In this document: positions 23,304-35,690 of the stretch, in pieces
How positions within the stretch are numbered: position 1 is the stretch's first letter
Layout of the letters: each line of letters begins with the position of its first letter
Assembly: GCA_032718475.1 (NCBI GenBank)
Contig: JAUCBJ010004839.1
Coordinates: 119,375-183,374 of the forward strand
Source of the DNA: Nemertoderma westbladi
Taxonomy: Eukaryota; Xenacoelomorpha; Nemertodermatida; Nemertodermatidae
Reading direction: 5' to 3'
Length of the DNA stretch: 64,000 nucleotides
Notes under the pieces: model-generated
Told to the model about the DNA's origin: nothing
Databases searched by the model: none
The model's input: only the letters and a program-made list of their open reading frames with translations
Position numbers and translations under genes: made by a program

Positions 23304-24760
23304 ATGCGTAATCGGCGCGTTTCCCTTGCTACTATAGTTAACAGGCAAATAACTTCATTCGAGTCTTCCCATACCTTGTCAGATCTAATCGAAACCAACC
23401 ATCAAAAGGCTAAACCTACTCCCAAGAAACGCAGTTCAGACCCTGATAAACTGAACAATCTCATTGCGGTTGCTGTTACTGGGAAATTAGATGAGGGTGA
23501 TGTCAAGGGTGCAATCCGTATTGCATGCTCAGTTGATTCAATTGCCCCTTTAAATGAGGTCACCCACCAGTTGCTTACATACAAACATCCAGCTACACCC
23601 ACAGATCGTAGAGACTTCCCCTCAGAACAAGGACCTCCCTTGTCAGTAACTTCTTCCATTGTTAAAGCTGCCATCGATGGGTTCCCTCCAGGTAGTTCTG
23701 GTGGAGTGTCTGGTCTTCACCCGTAATATATTAAGGACTGCCTCGCCAGACATAAACTGGACTCTGGAATCACATTACTATCCAATCTCACTGAGCTAGT
23801 GAATCTAATCATGGCTGGAGAAGTTCCTATTCGTATTAGACCGATATTCGCTGGTGCATGCCTGATGGCATTCACTAAGAAGGATGAAAGAGGGACTCAT
23901 TCATAATAAACTCGTTAGAGGGCATGCAACAGGGAAGACCCCATAGCTGGCCTTGGGTTCTGTGCTGGCCTCCATAAGAAGCTCATCATCCTGACCTCTC
24001 GACTTAAAGTAGCATATATGGACGATGTCTCAGCTGGGGACAACTGGGAGAATGTGCTTCAGGAACTTATTATTGAATTCCACAAAGATTGCCAAGAAAT
24101 TGGCTTGTATCTGAATACAGCTAAATGTGAGCTCACCATCTTCTCGTCTGCAAATGCACCGACTATCACATATGCCTTCTCATAAGAATAGCCGCCATGC
24201 TCAACATCTTCAAGGCAACGAGGTCATTCACCATGCCCTCACCTCCGCAGATATCCCTTCTACCATGGAATCAGTGGGCCTATGCATTTACGATGGCAAA
24301 CGTCCAGATGGAGTAACCCTACTCAACTGGTTCCTGGGAAAACCAATGGCTTGGGACTTCACCTGTGTGAACCACCTGGCCAGTTCCATACAGTAATGTG
24401 GCACAATCAGAAAGGGTCCCAGTAGCAGATCTCGCAGAAGAGAGGAAACTCGCCAAATACATTTCCATTTCCCAAACAGTTTCTATCCAGCCCATTATTG
24501 CAGTCGAAACCCTAGGTGGCTTTGGCTCCCTGACCTTACAAATCCTCAGGGAACTTGGCCACCGCATCACTACTGTAAATGGGGGTGCACCAGCAACATC
24601 CTTCCTCCGTCAAAGAATCGCTATCTCTATAGCCCCTACAGGCTGGCAACGCAGGATGTATCAGGGAATCGTTGAACTTCACACCCCCTATTCCATTAAC
24701 AGATTTGAGCAATTAACTAACCACCTCCAACCCCCCCCCCCCCCCCCCAAACGTATTTAA
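23304..24760 (+). pseudogene. RT relic with C-terminal nuclease-like domain, copy 1
   Basis: Pieces of one retrotransposon protein lie in order on the plus strand. 23304-23726 encodes an N-terminal part ending SGGVSGLHP, followed by a stop and a readable continuation to FTKKDE (about 23890). A deletion follows: the next readable piece starts near the end of the polymerase palm, with the catalytic YMDD (about 24013) and LYLNTAKCEL. Then 24250-24760 encodes RPDG, WDFT, AEERK with a following Tyr, and VETLGG. This resembles a PD-(D/E)XK restriction-like endonuclease, as known C-terminal to the RT in R2-type elements. Between FTKKDE and YMDD most of the fingers and motifs A and B are missing. Several frame changes are needed, so it is dead. 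A poly-C run ends the homology at 24731-24748. Confidence 0.75.
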
Positions 24761-26679
24761 AAAACTGTCAACTTTTGAATCATATTAGTACAATATTTAT
24801 ATTACGATTATTTTTATCTATATTGTCCTATTAATTGTTTTTTTAGGTTAAATAAGTCTAAATGTTTGGTGGTATTCATCTAAATCTAAAATTATACTTT
24901 TTTGGTGCTATAATGTATTTATTTATATAACTCATTTGTCGGTTACTAACAGTTTATACTAACAGGTTATACGCGTAGCTAATTTACATTTATAGTTAGT
25001 CTAGGTCGGCTAAGACCTACCGGTGACAACAACGCAGCTGTCACATTAATATTCAGTAGTCATGTAGGTTAGTAGTGAATTTAGACCAGTAGTGGTTAGT
25101 TTTAGCATAGCCCGACACATCCCGTACTGCTCTGATGAAGGCCAGTTATTTGTAAATATTTGAATATTAATATTTGAATTATTATTACATGTTGCGGCCG
25201 AAATATTGGCATTACACGAAACTAACAACTTTTCGATCACCCTAAAGATCTTCTGCATTATTATAATCCCCCCTCCCCTGTTTTATCATGTTTACACTGG
25301 TGATCTGGGCTAGGAACTACCTTTGGAAATCATAAAAAAAAAACATAACTTTAAAAATATTTTCAGATATAATTAATTGATGAAAGCGCGAGTTCCCCAT
25401 TAAATAGATTGTTTTGCATTAATTTGCATGTAATTGTGATATTATTTCCATTATTTATGTTTCATCTTCTATTTCATATTAATCCAAACAGTCATTATTT
25501 TTATATCAAAGCTTTAAATATAGATAATTAAAGAAACCGGCAATTCCATAGCTGATCTCAGGTATCCGTGGCTTCCGGTTATACACCTCATTGAAACATC
25601 ACTGCAAGCCTCTGAACTCTGGGAGGGAGGGGAAAATCCATGAAGCCAAGCATTGCGGAATGTGGATGAGTCCCAACCACACGATAGTAAAGGGAGGAAG
25701 CTTCGCTCAAGGCCTTACATTTCTTGCTTTACCAGTCTTTTAACATACTGTCATGGCAACCTGTCAAGTACATTGATGATCCATAAACAATAACCCAGTA
25801 ATTCCAGTATTAATTGCATATATAGATCGTGTGAATGGTGTTTAGGACCCATGGGGGCCAACACTCGATATTCCTGTATGCCCCTATCACTTAAAATATT
25901 AAGTTTCTTATGTTACTGTTGTTTATGAATTTATTTTTAGAAAATAAAGTGGTGATTATCATTGTTATTGTCATTATCACTATCGCTGTCACAGGGTAAG
26001 CTTTTGCAGGGGTTTAATGCTGCCACCACAGTGACTGTGTCCAGAAAATAGGATAGTGTTTCTGCTGAGTTGTGCTTGTTTTTGCCGGTAGGGGGAGCGG
26101 AGTTTGATTAATTGGTGCTATTGGCATCATGGGGTACTTTTCATAACCCTTCTCAACATCCTGGTATATGTGCCATCAAAGGATGTAATACAATCTACAG
26201 TAAGGGAATGGATTACTTTTATTTACTCAATGTGTTTCCACGACATTATAGCACCATATACATAATTACTGACCGTTCAGTAGGTAGATTCCAGACCTCA
26301 AGCCCCAATCCACTATGTTTAACCTGCATCTCACCAGAGCCTTTACTTAACTATTTCTTTCCCAATAATACTATATAACACGACAACTCTTTGATACATC
26401 TTTTTGCAGTTTGCTACTGATTGTTTCATAATATATAATATGGTATCTCTTAACTGTAATTATAGAACAAATATCGTTTTCAAACAAGTTTGGTGATTTG
26501 AGTGACTATATAGGCCTACATTTATTTCTATAACACTAACTGTCTACAGCTTGTCACTCTTAATATGGATCAGTCTCATACCAATATGAATTCTAGTAAT
26601 ATCCTTGACATTGTGATGGTAGAATTTATTGAAGTGTGTAGAAACGTTTATGACTGGTAATCAAAATGTGTATTCGACC
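24761..26679. other. AT-rich non-coding stretch
   Basis: No gene is recognised. The frame at 26112-26378 has no known features. Confidence 0.5.
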
Positions 26680-26814
26680 TGTAATAAAATCGATTTGCAA
26701 TAAATCCTTAGTATATTGACCACATGTAATAAAATCGATTTGCAATAAATCCTTAGTATATTGACCACATGTAATAAAATCGATTTGCAATAAATCCTTA
26801 GTATATTGACCACA
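26680..26814. repeat. 45-bp tandem repeat, three identical copies
   Basis: Three perfect copies of a 45-bp unit beginning TGTAATAAAATCGATTTGCA start at 26680, 26725 and 26770. Because 45 is divisible by 3, the minus strand reads as a 15-residue peptide repeated three times within an 88-codon frame; I regard this as incidental. The identity of the copies points to recent expansion. Confidence 0.95.
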
Positions 26815-28454
26815 TAAATATAGTAGAACTAGCAACCAACTAACAATAGAATAATATGTTCGCAGTAAATTATAAAAAAAGTAATTTTTCAAGCGCTCAG
26901 GCTCACCCTCCTAGAAAATTCCAAGCGAACTTCCCTCCAAGTTTGAGTCAGACCACATATAATGTAAATGTAGGATTTCGCACGCAGTGCCCAATAGATG
27001 ATTGACATTAAATAACTATAATTCTCATGGTCTCCAGTCAGGACATTTCTTAAATTGTTCCTATTTACAACCAAGTAGTAAAATAATCGTAAAATAATAT
27101 TTCCCTTTTTACAAATAGTAGCCAAATAAATAAATTTGAGTCATTTTGACAAACTGTATTTTATTACAATTATATTTTACTTTTCGAACACAATTTTATT
27201 GTATTTGGCCTATAAATTAATGTAATCGATCTGTTCGTCTCCAAGTTCATTACACACACACATTGATTCTGGGTTACAACTAATAAGCAATCAATGACAA
27301 GTTCACGTTGATTTTATTGATAACTAGCTGGCAATTCCCAAGGCGGGTTACGCGGTAGACATAGAGAGATAATTTGACTTTTATAGGTTTAGGTGATGAA
27401 AAACAATCAAGTTCATTACTCATATAGTCTTCTTGAATTTTAATAATAGCACATACCGACGTCTAATAATTGGCTGAAGTGTGTTAGAGAGCAATGGATA
27501 TTGAGCTCAACATAAGGCGTAACTTTCCTATTCCATGGCCGATACACATATAAACCACCATACAAAGTACTGTAGCAAACCTCCGGAGCGTTTAGGCGGA
27601 GATAATACTACATACAACAAACCAACATAGATAAATACATACGTCGTTGACAATTAATTGTATTATTATAGATGTATTCATGACAGATGGCGGAGATTCA
27701 TAGTTTCTTCTTTTAAATGATATTTTTTACTCATATTTTCGAAAAATTTGGGTAAATTTCCGAAAACCTCAACAACTAATTGTAAAATAGGCTGAGTTGC
27801 GGCTTTATGAACTGAACTCACAAACCTAAATAATAGTCCACCAGATAAATCTGCCGTTTTACCATGTAACAATTGCCTTTCAAATAAACCGTCTTTAAGA
27901 ACCTTTATGATAGTACTTACACAATGCTTCCCTATACTTTGGTATTGGTAAATATAATCTAGTAATGAAACGGAAGAATTTTACATGAATCCATTTCAAT
28001 TATTACAGTTAAAATTATAAAACAATACATCATAGAACTTTAAAAAAGTGTATCTTATGGAAAGGGAATTTCAGTGACAGAATTATAATTTCTGCTAGTG
28101 ATGCTGTGTACTGTAGTTATTGAATTTAGCAGGAAGTTAAATTCAATAAAACATTTCCATTATGCGAATGGTTTATTAATATATTAAGTTTCACACAGGG
28201 ATTTAATATTTATATCGATACAATGGCCTCAATGATGTCAGTTATAGATCAGTTGGATTATTGATGAAAAAAATAATACCTACACAAATCGGTCAAAACA
28301 TTTATTAAAAATTAATCTATTCAATATCATGAATACTGAGGGAGCTCAAATAACAGTATGTACTAGAAACAAGGGAAAAAAGTAATTCTTTATATACTTC
28401 TGCACTATTTATTTATAACTTTTTGTTGGGCACCTTCTTTTGCAAAGACGGCAA
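26815..28454. other. AT-rich non-coding stretch
   Basis: No gene or clear repeat is recognised. Confidence 0.5.
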
Positions 28455-28535
28455 TGACGTCCAGGTGGGATCGAACTGGTGACCTCCGGGTTGGAGGTCT
28501 GACGCTGTAACCATTCAGCTAGCTGCTCAGGTAAA
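28455..28535 (-). repeat. tRNA-like sequence (SINE head or tRNA pseudogene)
   Basis: On the minus strand an A box (TAGCTGAATGGTTA, plus coordinates 28508-28521) and a B box (AGTTCGATCCC, 28467-28477) are about 30 bases apart, as in a tRNA. Between them ACCTCC and GGAGGT can pair. The ends do not clearly form a 7-bp acceptor stem, so a SINE head is more likely than a working tRNA gene. Confidence 0.6.
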
Positions 28536-28774
28536 AGATAGACCTGGAAATACTATCTGATACCTTGTATGTCCGCAATTTACCTCCTCAAGGCCTCCCA
28601 TCTGTCAATACCATCATATGCTGCCAATGAACCCTACAGTACTAGGCCATCTTTATTTATTTATAGGCTCTAGGTTTAAGGTACCAAAGGTATCAGCGGC
28701 CTGTAACAAATCTGCTTATACTAATAACAATGGGACAATAGAAGTTGTATTTATTATCTTTACCGCCATTGCAC

Positions 28775-28870
28775 TTTATTACATACTTGTGTGTAACGTA
28801 GCACTTTATTACATACTTGTGTGTAAAGTAGCACTTTATTACATACTTGTGTGTAAAGTAGCACTTTACT
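28775..28870 (+). repeat. 30-bp tandem repeat, about three copies
   Basis: GCACTTTATTACATACTTGT followed by GTGTAA(C/A)GTA repeats with a 30-bp period and decays at GCACTTTACTGTG. The 110-codon frame across it (28618-28950) reads a ten-residue hydrophobic repeat and is probably not a gene. Confidence 0.9.
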
Positions 28871-28950
28871 GTGTGATGATCCGAGTGGCTTTGTTACACG
28901 AACGAACGTTAGTGAGTGAAAATAAAGCCACGAGGATCAGAACACTGTAA

Positions 28951-31527
28951 AGTACTTTGCATACTTGTTGCATGTAGTTGTGTTGTATGTAGTAGTTTTA
29001 TTACAAAATTGTAACATTACGAAATTATTGTATATATTATAAGTGGTAGAAACTGCACAAATTAAATTAGTTGCTGTATAAATAAATGTAAAAGTGAGAT
29101 AAATTATGTTATAAATAAGTTAGCTTATATTTATGGTAGCGTTTGGAGCCATGTTATAATAATATAGCTAGGCCCTACTGGTTATTAACAGCTATACCTC
29201 GCCTACCAGTAGGTATTGAAGTAGGCCTATCTGGCTGTCAGGCAAATTTACACGTATTGTTTACGTGGTAACCATTTGATGCCATAACTTTACAGCTCGC
29301 CATCATTGGTTACTACATAAACATGGGACAGTACAACACCCACTACAATACTAAATGTACAGGCCAATACAATGCTGTAATGTCCTCACAGGTTGTAAAG
29401 TGCTAAATAATTTGGGAATAAAACTCATTAATCTAAACATCGTTATTCTGTTGAGTTCGAATCCAATGTTCAATGCGATTTTATGATTTGATGTTCATTT
29501 CGGTTTTATTAGTTTACGTATTTCCTTTAATATAATTTTCAGATAGATAGCCTATGTGAGCGGTGAAGGTCATATGTGATCATCATAAAGATATCATAAT
29601 ACATTACAGATTATAATTACCGGGAAAGAATCATTATGTGCCAATTAGGGTATTCAAATCCCATCGCAGAAACCGAGACAGATATCTGAAACCGGATTTT
29701 CTTTCTTTTGTTTATTTTCATTTCATATTGTTACACCACCCCCGGCTTCCACTTTAAAATATGTGAAAACTCTGCTCCTTTGCACTGCCTCACTACCGAC
29801 TGCCGCTGTAAATACTGTAAACTAGGTTGTAGCAATCGCTACCACGTTCTAGTTTATGACTTCTGCCCCGCTTCATCTGACCTCGCGTTCAAATAACTTA
29901 ACCCCCCACCACCCGGACCCGCCGCCGCCACAAATTGCCATAAAATTTACTTGTACCTTTACTTCTGTTTAACTGATATACTGTTTATAATAATGTATTT
30001 AGATATTTTCATATTTTACCTGAGCCGTTATAGCAGAATAGTTCGAGTGCCAGACGTCCAACCTGGCGGTCAATGCAACGAAAATCATAACGACAATTGA
30101 ATTAAGAGCATACTATTGGCTACATGTATTGTTTGTTGTAAGCATACAAACAATGTGTTCGTGACGAGAACCGTAGCTATAGTGGGTGTATGGGGGGGGG
30201 GGGGGGTCTCTTGCAATGGCCTTTTTTGAGTTGTTATAATTTGTATTTTTCGATAAATTAAATTTCAGGAACCATTAATTTGTTGCTTAGGACCGAAATA
30301 TCCGTAACTAATAATTTATTATTTTATTAAATAATAAAGTACTGATGGGTTACCCTCAAAAGTGTACAGTCATTTAAATTTTATACAATTTTCCGCCATT
30401 TTGCAAGAAGTAATAAATTTATTAAATTTATAGCCACAAACCCAGTGTTGGGGTTTGTTTCAACATCACAATGCTAATATAGGGTAAACACAAACCTATC
30501 ACTTTACAATGCAAATGTGAAGAAAAGGGAAGAACTGCTAAAACAGCATATTTATTAAATATCATTATGGAATAATTCTGTGACTCACTGGATTGGAGTG
30601 CAGTTTGCTCCACATGTTACAAACGACGGAGCAGCAGTGTGCCTTTGGCGTAAAAAAATATAATTTACTGAACTGAATCGGAAAGTAAGATTAATTGAAC
30701 CCAAGGGACAGCGCAAACTTTTCATTATATTTGAGATACTGACTGATTCAGTGAGGGAGTTACATTGGAAAGTTGCATAAAATCGTCATAGTAACTTAAA
30801 ACATCCACGTGATTATATTAAAGTACAAATCATCAATCGCTTGTCAACTAATCGTACCATTGTGAGATGTGTGCATGCTATGTAATATATTATCACATAT
30901 ATTTATTTTATTATTTATTGTTTACTTCCAGTTACCAAAATTCACGATCTAGCACCAATACTCTATACTCTAAACCGTTGATCACCAGAGAAACATATTA
31001 CAGATTTTGAATTTTGTTAATTACAAAATATAGTTTCGTTTATTGTTTTGGTCATAAACTATTGACACTGAAACCTGCTTCTTAACATTTAATTACTAAA
31101 TCTAATTTAGTTTAATGTTTTGGTTAAATAACACCGACTTTAAAACCTGTTCTTTCCCTTCCTGACGAAATTTCACTTAATGTTTTGATTAGCAAAGACC
31201 AACACAGACCAACACAGACCAACACTTTCCCTTACGGGTGAGTATCTATTAGCAGCAGTAGAGCAGCACTGCCATAACGCATTCCTTGATGAAAGCTTGA
31301 TTACATTAGACCACTGGATGGTATATATATATATATTTATTGACAATTATTATCAACGTTATACAGATATAACAATATAAAGAGCACAGTAAAAGCAAAA
31401 ACTTGAAAAGAAAGTTATATATTAATTGTTCAATATGAAATTTATCTTGTTATTTTTTTTAAAATAATCTAGTACCAGTAAAACGGTTCAATTGAATTCC
31501 CAGTAATAATAATCTTACTTTATATAT
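28951..31527. other. AT-rich non-coding stretch
   Basis: No gene is recognised. Contains a 15-base poly-G run (30192-30206), a reverse-orientation AACAATAAA-family fragment at about 31030-31085, and a short TA run at about 31323-31338. Confidence 0.5.
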
Positions 31528-33005
31528 TTAATTAAATACCTCTAACACTTCAAAAATAAATGTGCACAATTTAGCAATATTATCTCCCTGCAACATAATC
31601 TCACTTATCGATCTGACAACCTCGTAACCGTACCGCACCCGTAAGTTCCGAGTAAGCGGGCATTCTATAATAACGTGGTTCTCATCCTGCACAGCTACAT
31701 TATTACAAGTGCAAACACGCTCGGAGGGGGGCGTCCTACTCCATCTCGCCCTTTCACTTCTCAAATTATGAGATACAAGCCTCAGCCTTGTAAATGCTAA
31801 ACGTTTAAAATCTGGCACATACATTTTAGTACTACGATAAACTGAATGAACTGACAAATCACAATTAATTACATTCTTATAAATTTGAAATTTCGTCCTA
31901 TCTACTGGTTTATTGAGTACACAAGCTTTTACTGCATCAATAGAAAGTAAATAAAAATTTTGCTCCAAACTCCCCCTTAAAATGCTAAAACCAGGGCTAC
32001 TGTATGTACTGCACAACTGAAATACTTTTTTTATGGGTAGCGAATCATCAGTAACAGATAAATACTTTATCAAAAACTTTTTCTGTGCACGAACTACTAT
32101 TTCAGCGGCCGGTTTGGCGCCCAACTCAATCATGTAAAGATCGTTTGGGGTGCTTACACGGACCTCTAAAAGTGCTTTGATAGCCTTCATGTATATACTC
32201 TCAATGGGTTTGAAATTCCTAGTAAACCAGGATTCGCATCCATAAAAAATTGAGGCGGAGAGGCACGCCTCAAAAACTTTAAATTTCAAATGGAAAGGCA
32301 TTGCTCTATTAACCCTACAGAAAATTATAAATTTATTAATAGCATCGGTGCACTTCTTAGCATGGAGAGTTAGGGTGGTATTCATTTTTCCGTCCTCGTT
32401 GAAAATCGAGCCTAAATAAACATATTCACTGCAATTATTAACTGAAGTATCTGCTACCCTTAATGGGTTTCTGTCATTCTTACAACCATTGACAACAAAA
32501 AATTTTGTTTTCTTTTCATTAAGCACCATTCCGAACTCAATATTCTACTAAAATCGAAAATTTTTCCTCGCATGCTACACGAGAGGTCGAAAGTATTATG
32601 GAATCGTCCATAAGCAGCATAACCTGTAGTACTCCGAGGAATCCATCACTACTATACGCAGACCTTATTATAAGTACCAAAAATTCAAATATAGGCAAAA
32701 TAACGTGATGCTCGATGGTGCCCCCTGTCGCACCCCAACTGTAGAGATAATTATCGCGTTATTCAGGACATTCTTAGTGCCGCTGTACATAGCCCTAATT
32801 GCGAATATCATCTTCTTTCCACATCCAGCCTTAGCAAGGCACTCTAAAAGTTTTTGTCGTGGAACCAAGTCGTAAGCTTTGCGGAAATCCACAAATAACA
32901 CGAATAGCTTAAAATTACTTCTTACGGCAATATCAATTAGCAGTCTAAGGGTTACGATTTGTTCTATGCAGCCTCTTTTTTCCTTCCCCCCAGCCTGACA
33001 CCCGT
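31528..33005 (-). pseudogene. Non-LTR retrotransposon reverse transcriptase (family C)
   Basis: The minus strand encodes, from about 33005 down, a fingers region with RGCIEQIVTLRLLID, motif A FVDFRKAYD (about 32875-32900), motif B GVRQGAPSS (about 32720-32745) and a catalytic-box variant LLMDD (about 32603-32615). A 333-codon frame (31528-32529) then covers the thumb and C-terminal domain. That part has YVYLGS, then a Cys-x-Cys...His...Cys cluster near its end (CTCNN, ENHVIIECPLT, about 31650-31705), a zinc-binding-like motif found at the C-terminus of many non-LTR elements. Three segments are in different frames, so it is frameshifted. The catalytic box has Met-Asp-Asp rather than the commoner Ala-Asp-Asp. 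No endonuclease is seen. A C-terminal relative lies at 63459-63990. Confidence 0.9.
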
Positions 33006-34066
33006 CGATATTTATATATCCGCCGGTACATATATAAGAATGCTGGGGAGGTACACAATGTTGGATATGCTATGCATGTAAACAATGTGGTGCTATACAA
33101 TCATGGTATCACTCTATTGTCCAAACCCAGCCACACCCTGCAATCCCGCCTTTATAAAGAGAGACAATCTGCTAATGTTGGATCAGATGATCATCTCCTT
33201 ATGCTATGGCAACCTCATGGTTTGGAAAGATACTGGACTTGAGAACAGAGCAAACGATGGAAGTGTGTGGCTGAAACTTGATATTGTCCTGTTTCATTAT
33301 TGCTTCTGCCGACACTACCATATAAAAGCACCATTAATGTCATGTTTTGATGAAGAGTTCCTAGCACATATATAATTATCTAAACCTTGACTTTGATATA
33401 CAATTAGTATATTAGCTCAAACCAACTTTATTTTTGCTCTGTTAAATGATGTCCGCTGTCATATGAATCATAATGGAAGCTAAAATTTTAGGCTAAAATG
33501 GGTGATTTTTTATGGGTAGTCTCTTTACATGATCGTATTTATATGTGATGGACAACATGACATCAACTGCTGTCATAGAATATGTTGATTACTCAAATGG
33601 AAAAGGGGTGAGGAAAGGTCAATTATTTCAATTTAATTTCCCTCTTATTGAGAATTCCCTGATGACTTTGTGATTTCCTGAGATGAGATTTCCTTTAGGA
33701 AAGCTTTCATCTGTTAGAAGAAACCGATCTGACTGGTGCTGATCGGTTTCTAGTTAATTTACTCTCTTACATTTGATTATTCAATAGTTACATGAGATTT
33801 CAACTCAGCTATCTTAGAAGTGTAGAAATAAAGCAATCAAGGAACCTCTACCTAAAAACGTGCATATTTGCTATAAATATAATGGGTTTTATGGCTTTCA
33901 TTTATGAAAAATATCAATCGAGACATGATGTGCTTAATATATGTCACACTGATGCAACTTAGGATATCTATGATGAAATTGCTATTAATCTAATTTTACC
34001 CAAATATTACCCAATTTTTAAATAAATGGGATATTATCACATTGCGATGATGTTAATACGAAATAT
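33006..34066. other. Non-coding stretch
   Basis: A 96-codon plus frame at 33085-33375 is unrecognised. An 11-bp perfect inverted repeat (AGAAACCGATC, 33719-33729 with 33741-33751) forms a small hairpin. Otherwise AT-rich. Confidence 0.45.
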
Positions 34067-34076
34067 ATGAACAAAT

Positions 34077-35054
34077 ATGAAATATATACTATCAGACTGG
34101 TCATGGCTCAAAGCTACGCTTCCAAATTCAATAAGTGGATTGGGGCTATGGAAACCTACCGACCATGCTCCAGCCGCATATGTAGCATCATCCCATCAGT
34201 CATTCAGACTGGTCAACAGAATCCTCGGGCACCCCCCAACGGATCCACATCTCACACTAGCGATTGATCGCAGAACCCTGAATCGAAGAACCCTGAATGG
34301 TCCTCAATATCCATGCTCCCTTCTCCAATTACTCAGCGTGCCCTCTCACACGCCATTGACATCTCCAACCTTGACGTTCTGATATCTACCGCCCCCGACA
34401 CCCATTCAATTGCCTTGTCCAACTCCTCAACTGTCCAATTGGTTACAAGTGATCCTATCGACGTCACTTGGCTTTCACATACTGGACAGGGAGTATCAGG
34501 CATGCCTACAGTATGGCTAAGTGTTCGTATGTCTTCTCAGCAAACCTCCTCCTGTCCAGTGTGTGAGTCAGACTCTGATGCCTTCAGTGACCATCAGTCG
34601 TCTCGACTCTCACCAAGATGCAGTCTACACTGCAGCTCAATCAGCTGCTCTAGCACCCCAGAGGGAAATTCCTGGCATAGTCGCCGGCTCCCGCAGCAGA
34701 CCAGCTGACGTGTTCCTGCCCAACTGGCGCAGAGGACAACTAATGACCTTAGATTCTACGGCCATCTCGAGCTTCCAGGCCCTCACCCTCCATGGGTCTG
34801 CCATGCACCCAGGTCACACACTCACCGTGGCGAGGGACCGCAAGATGACTGCACTTGTAGAGAGGAATGCACTTGTTGTTGAAGCCCTGGGGGGTTGGGA
34901 CCAAGAATCCATATCAACCATCCGGGAGGTCGGCCGGCTGCTGGCTCTCCATCGAGGCCTCCTCCCTGTCAACACAACCCAGCAACTCTTTCAGCGCCTG
35001 TCAGTTTGTCTATGGCGGGGTAACGCTGCGCTCCCATGGTACCCTTTCCATTGA
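34077..35054 (+). pseudogene. RT relic with C-terminal nuclease-like domain, copy 2
   Basis: Only the C-terminal half of the retrotransposon protein remains. 34077-34382 encodes the post-polymerase region (WLKATLPNSISGLGLW, DHAPAAY). After a frame change, 34313-34650 carries a zinc-finger-like CPVC...DHQ, in which the last Cys expected by the family is not seen. After another frame change, 34650-35054 encodes AAQSAALAPQ, RPADVFLPNW, a LDST acidic position, and a Lys/Glu-rich helix ending VEALGGWDQES. The order polymerase tail, zinc finger, PD-(D/E)XK-like domain is that of RLE-type non-LTR elements. The sequence is clearly diverged from copy 1 at 23.3 kb (RPAD versus RPDG, LDST versus WDFT), so two subfamilies are present. 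Poly-T rich DNA follows. Confidence 0.75.
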
Positions 35055-35429
35055 TGGAGTCCCGTAACACCCACTTACTGGTGCAGTAAAGAGTGTTAAC
35101 CCATTTTTTTTAGGTTATGTTAATATTTTTTTCTTTTTTTTTCAGTATTTTTAGGTTAGTTCGGGTACTACTATCTTTCATTGTTTAACCCTTGGTCTTT
35201 TTCCAGCATATGTTTTAGAATATTAAATATATGAACATATTTTCAAAAATAACGTTTAAAACGATGTAAATGTTACTCACGTCCATAATTTTGCACACTA
35301 CTACTACATATAGTACTACATATGTTGTAGTACAGGCTTCGGTGGCTTTATGGCGTGTACTGTACATGCGTGTGGCTTTACGGCACTATTGTTACTATTA
35401 ATTTCCCATTAATTTCCTATTAATTTGCT
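35055..35429. other. AT-rich non-coding stretch
   Basis: Nothing recognised beyond T runs and a small TAGTACTACATA inverted segment near 35310. Confidence 0.5.
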
Positions 35430-35690
35430 TTCGCCGTGAGGACCAGCCAGTGCATAATCTTGTACTTTGGCAGCCTCATGGAGTGAATAAGCATGGTGGA
35501 CAGCCCATGACTTTCTTGAGACGCATCTTAAAGGACACTGGCCTTAAAGATGCGGATGATCTAGCAAATGTCATGGGTGATAGGGAGTTGTGGCGGTGCA
35601 ATTTTGTTGACAAGCCGGCACAGCATTCTTAAAAATGCAGCTGCAATGCAGCATGCCGATCCTAGTAGTAATAGTAGTAGTATTAATTTC
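35430..35690 (+). mobile_element. 3' end of family A LINE, 5'-truncated
   Basis: About 260 bp match the C-terminus of the family A protein. It reads from HNLVL, PHGVNKHGGQPMTFL and DADDLANVMGDRELW to a normal stop after PAQHS at about 35632. Then follow the 3' UTR TGCAGCTGCAATGCAGCATG and a TAG-type tail to 35690. The reading frame is intact, and comparison shows that the 59.8-kb copy has a stop where this one has the Glu of GDRELW. The 5' truncation point is at about 35430. Confidence 0.9.

Noticed and set aside
28455-28535. Functional tRNA gene
   Set aside because: Pol III boxes are present but a full acceptor stem and anticodon loop could not be assembled by eye.
26626-28950. Repeat-containing short frames at 26.6 and 28.6 kb
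   Set aside because: Tandem units of 45 and 30 bp are multiples of three, so repeat peptides appear automatically. No other evidence of genes.
33085-33375. 96-codon plus-strand frame
   Set aside because: Not recognised and lacks supporting signals; it may be a real unknown exon, but I cannot support that.
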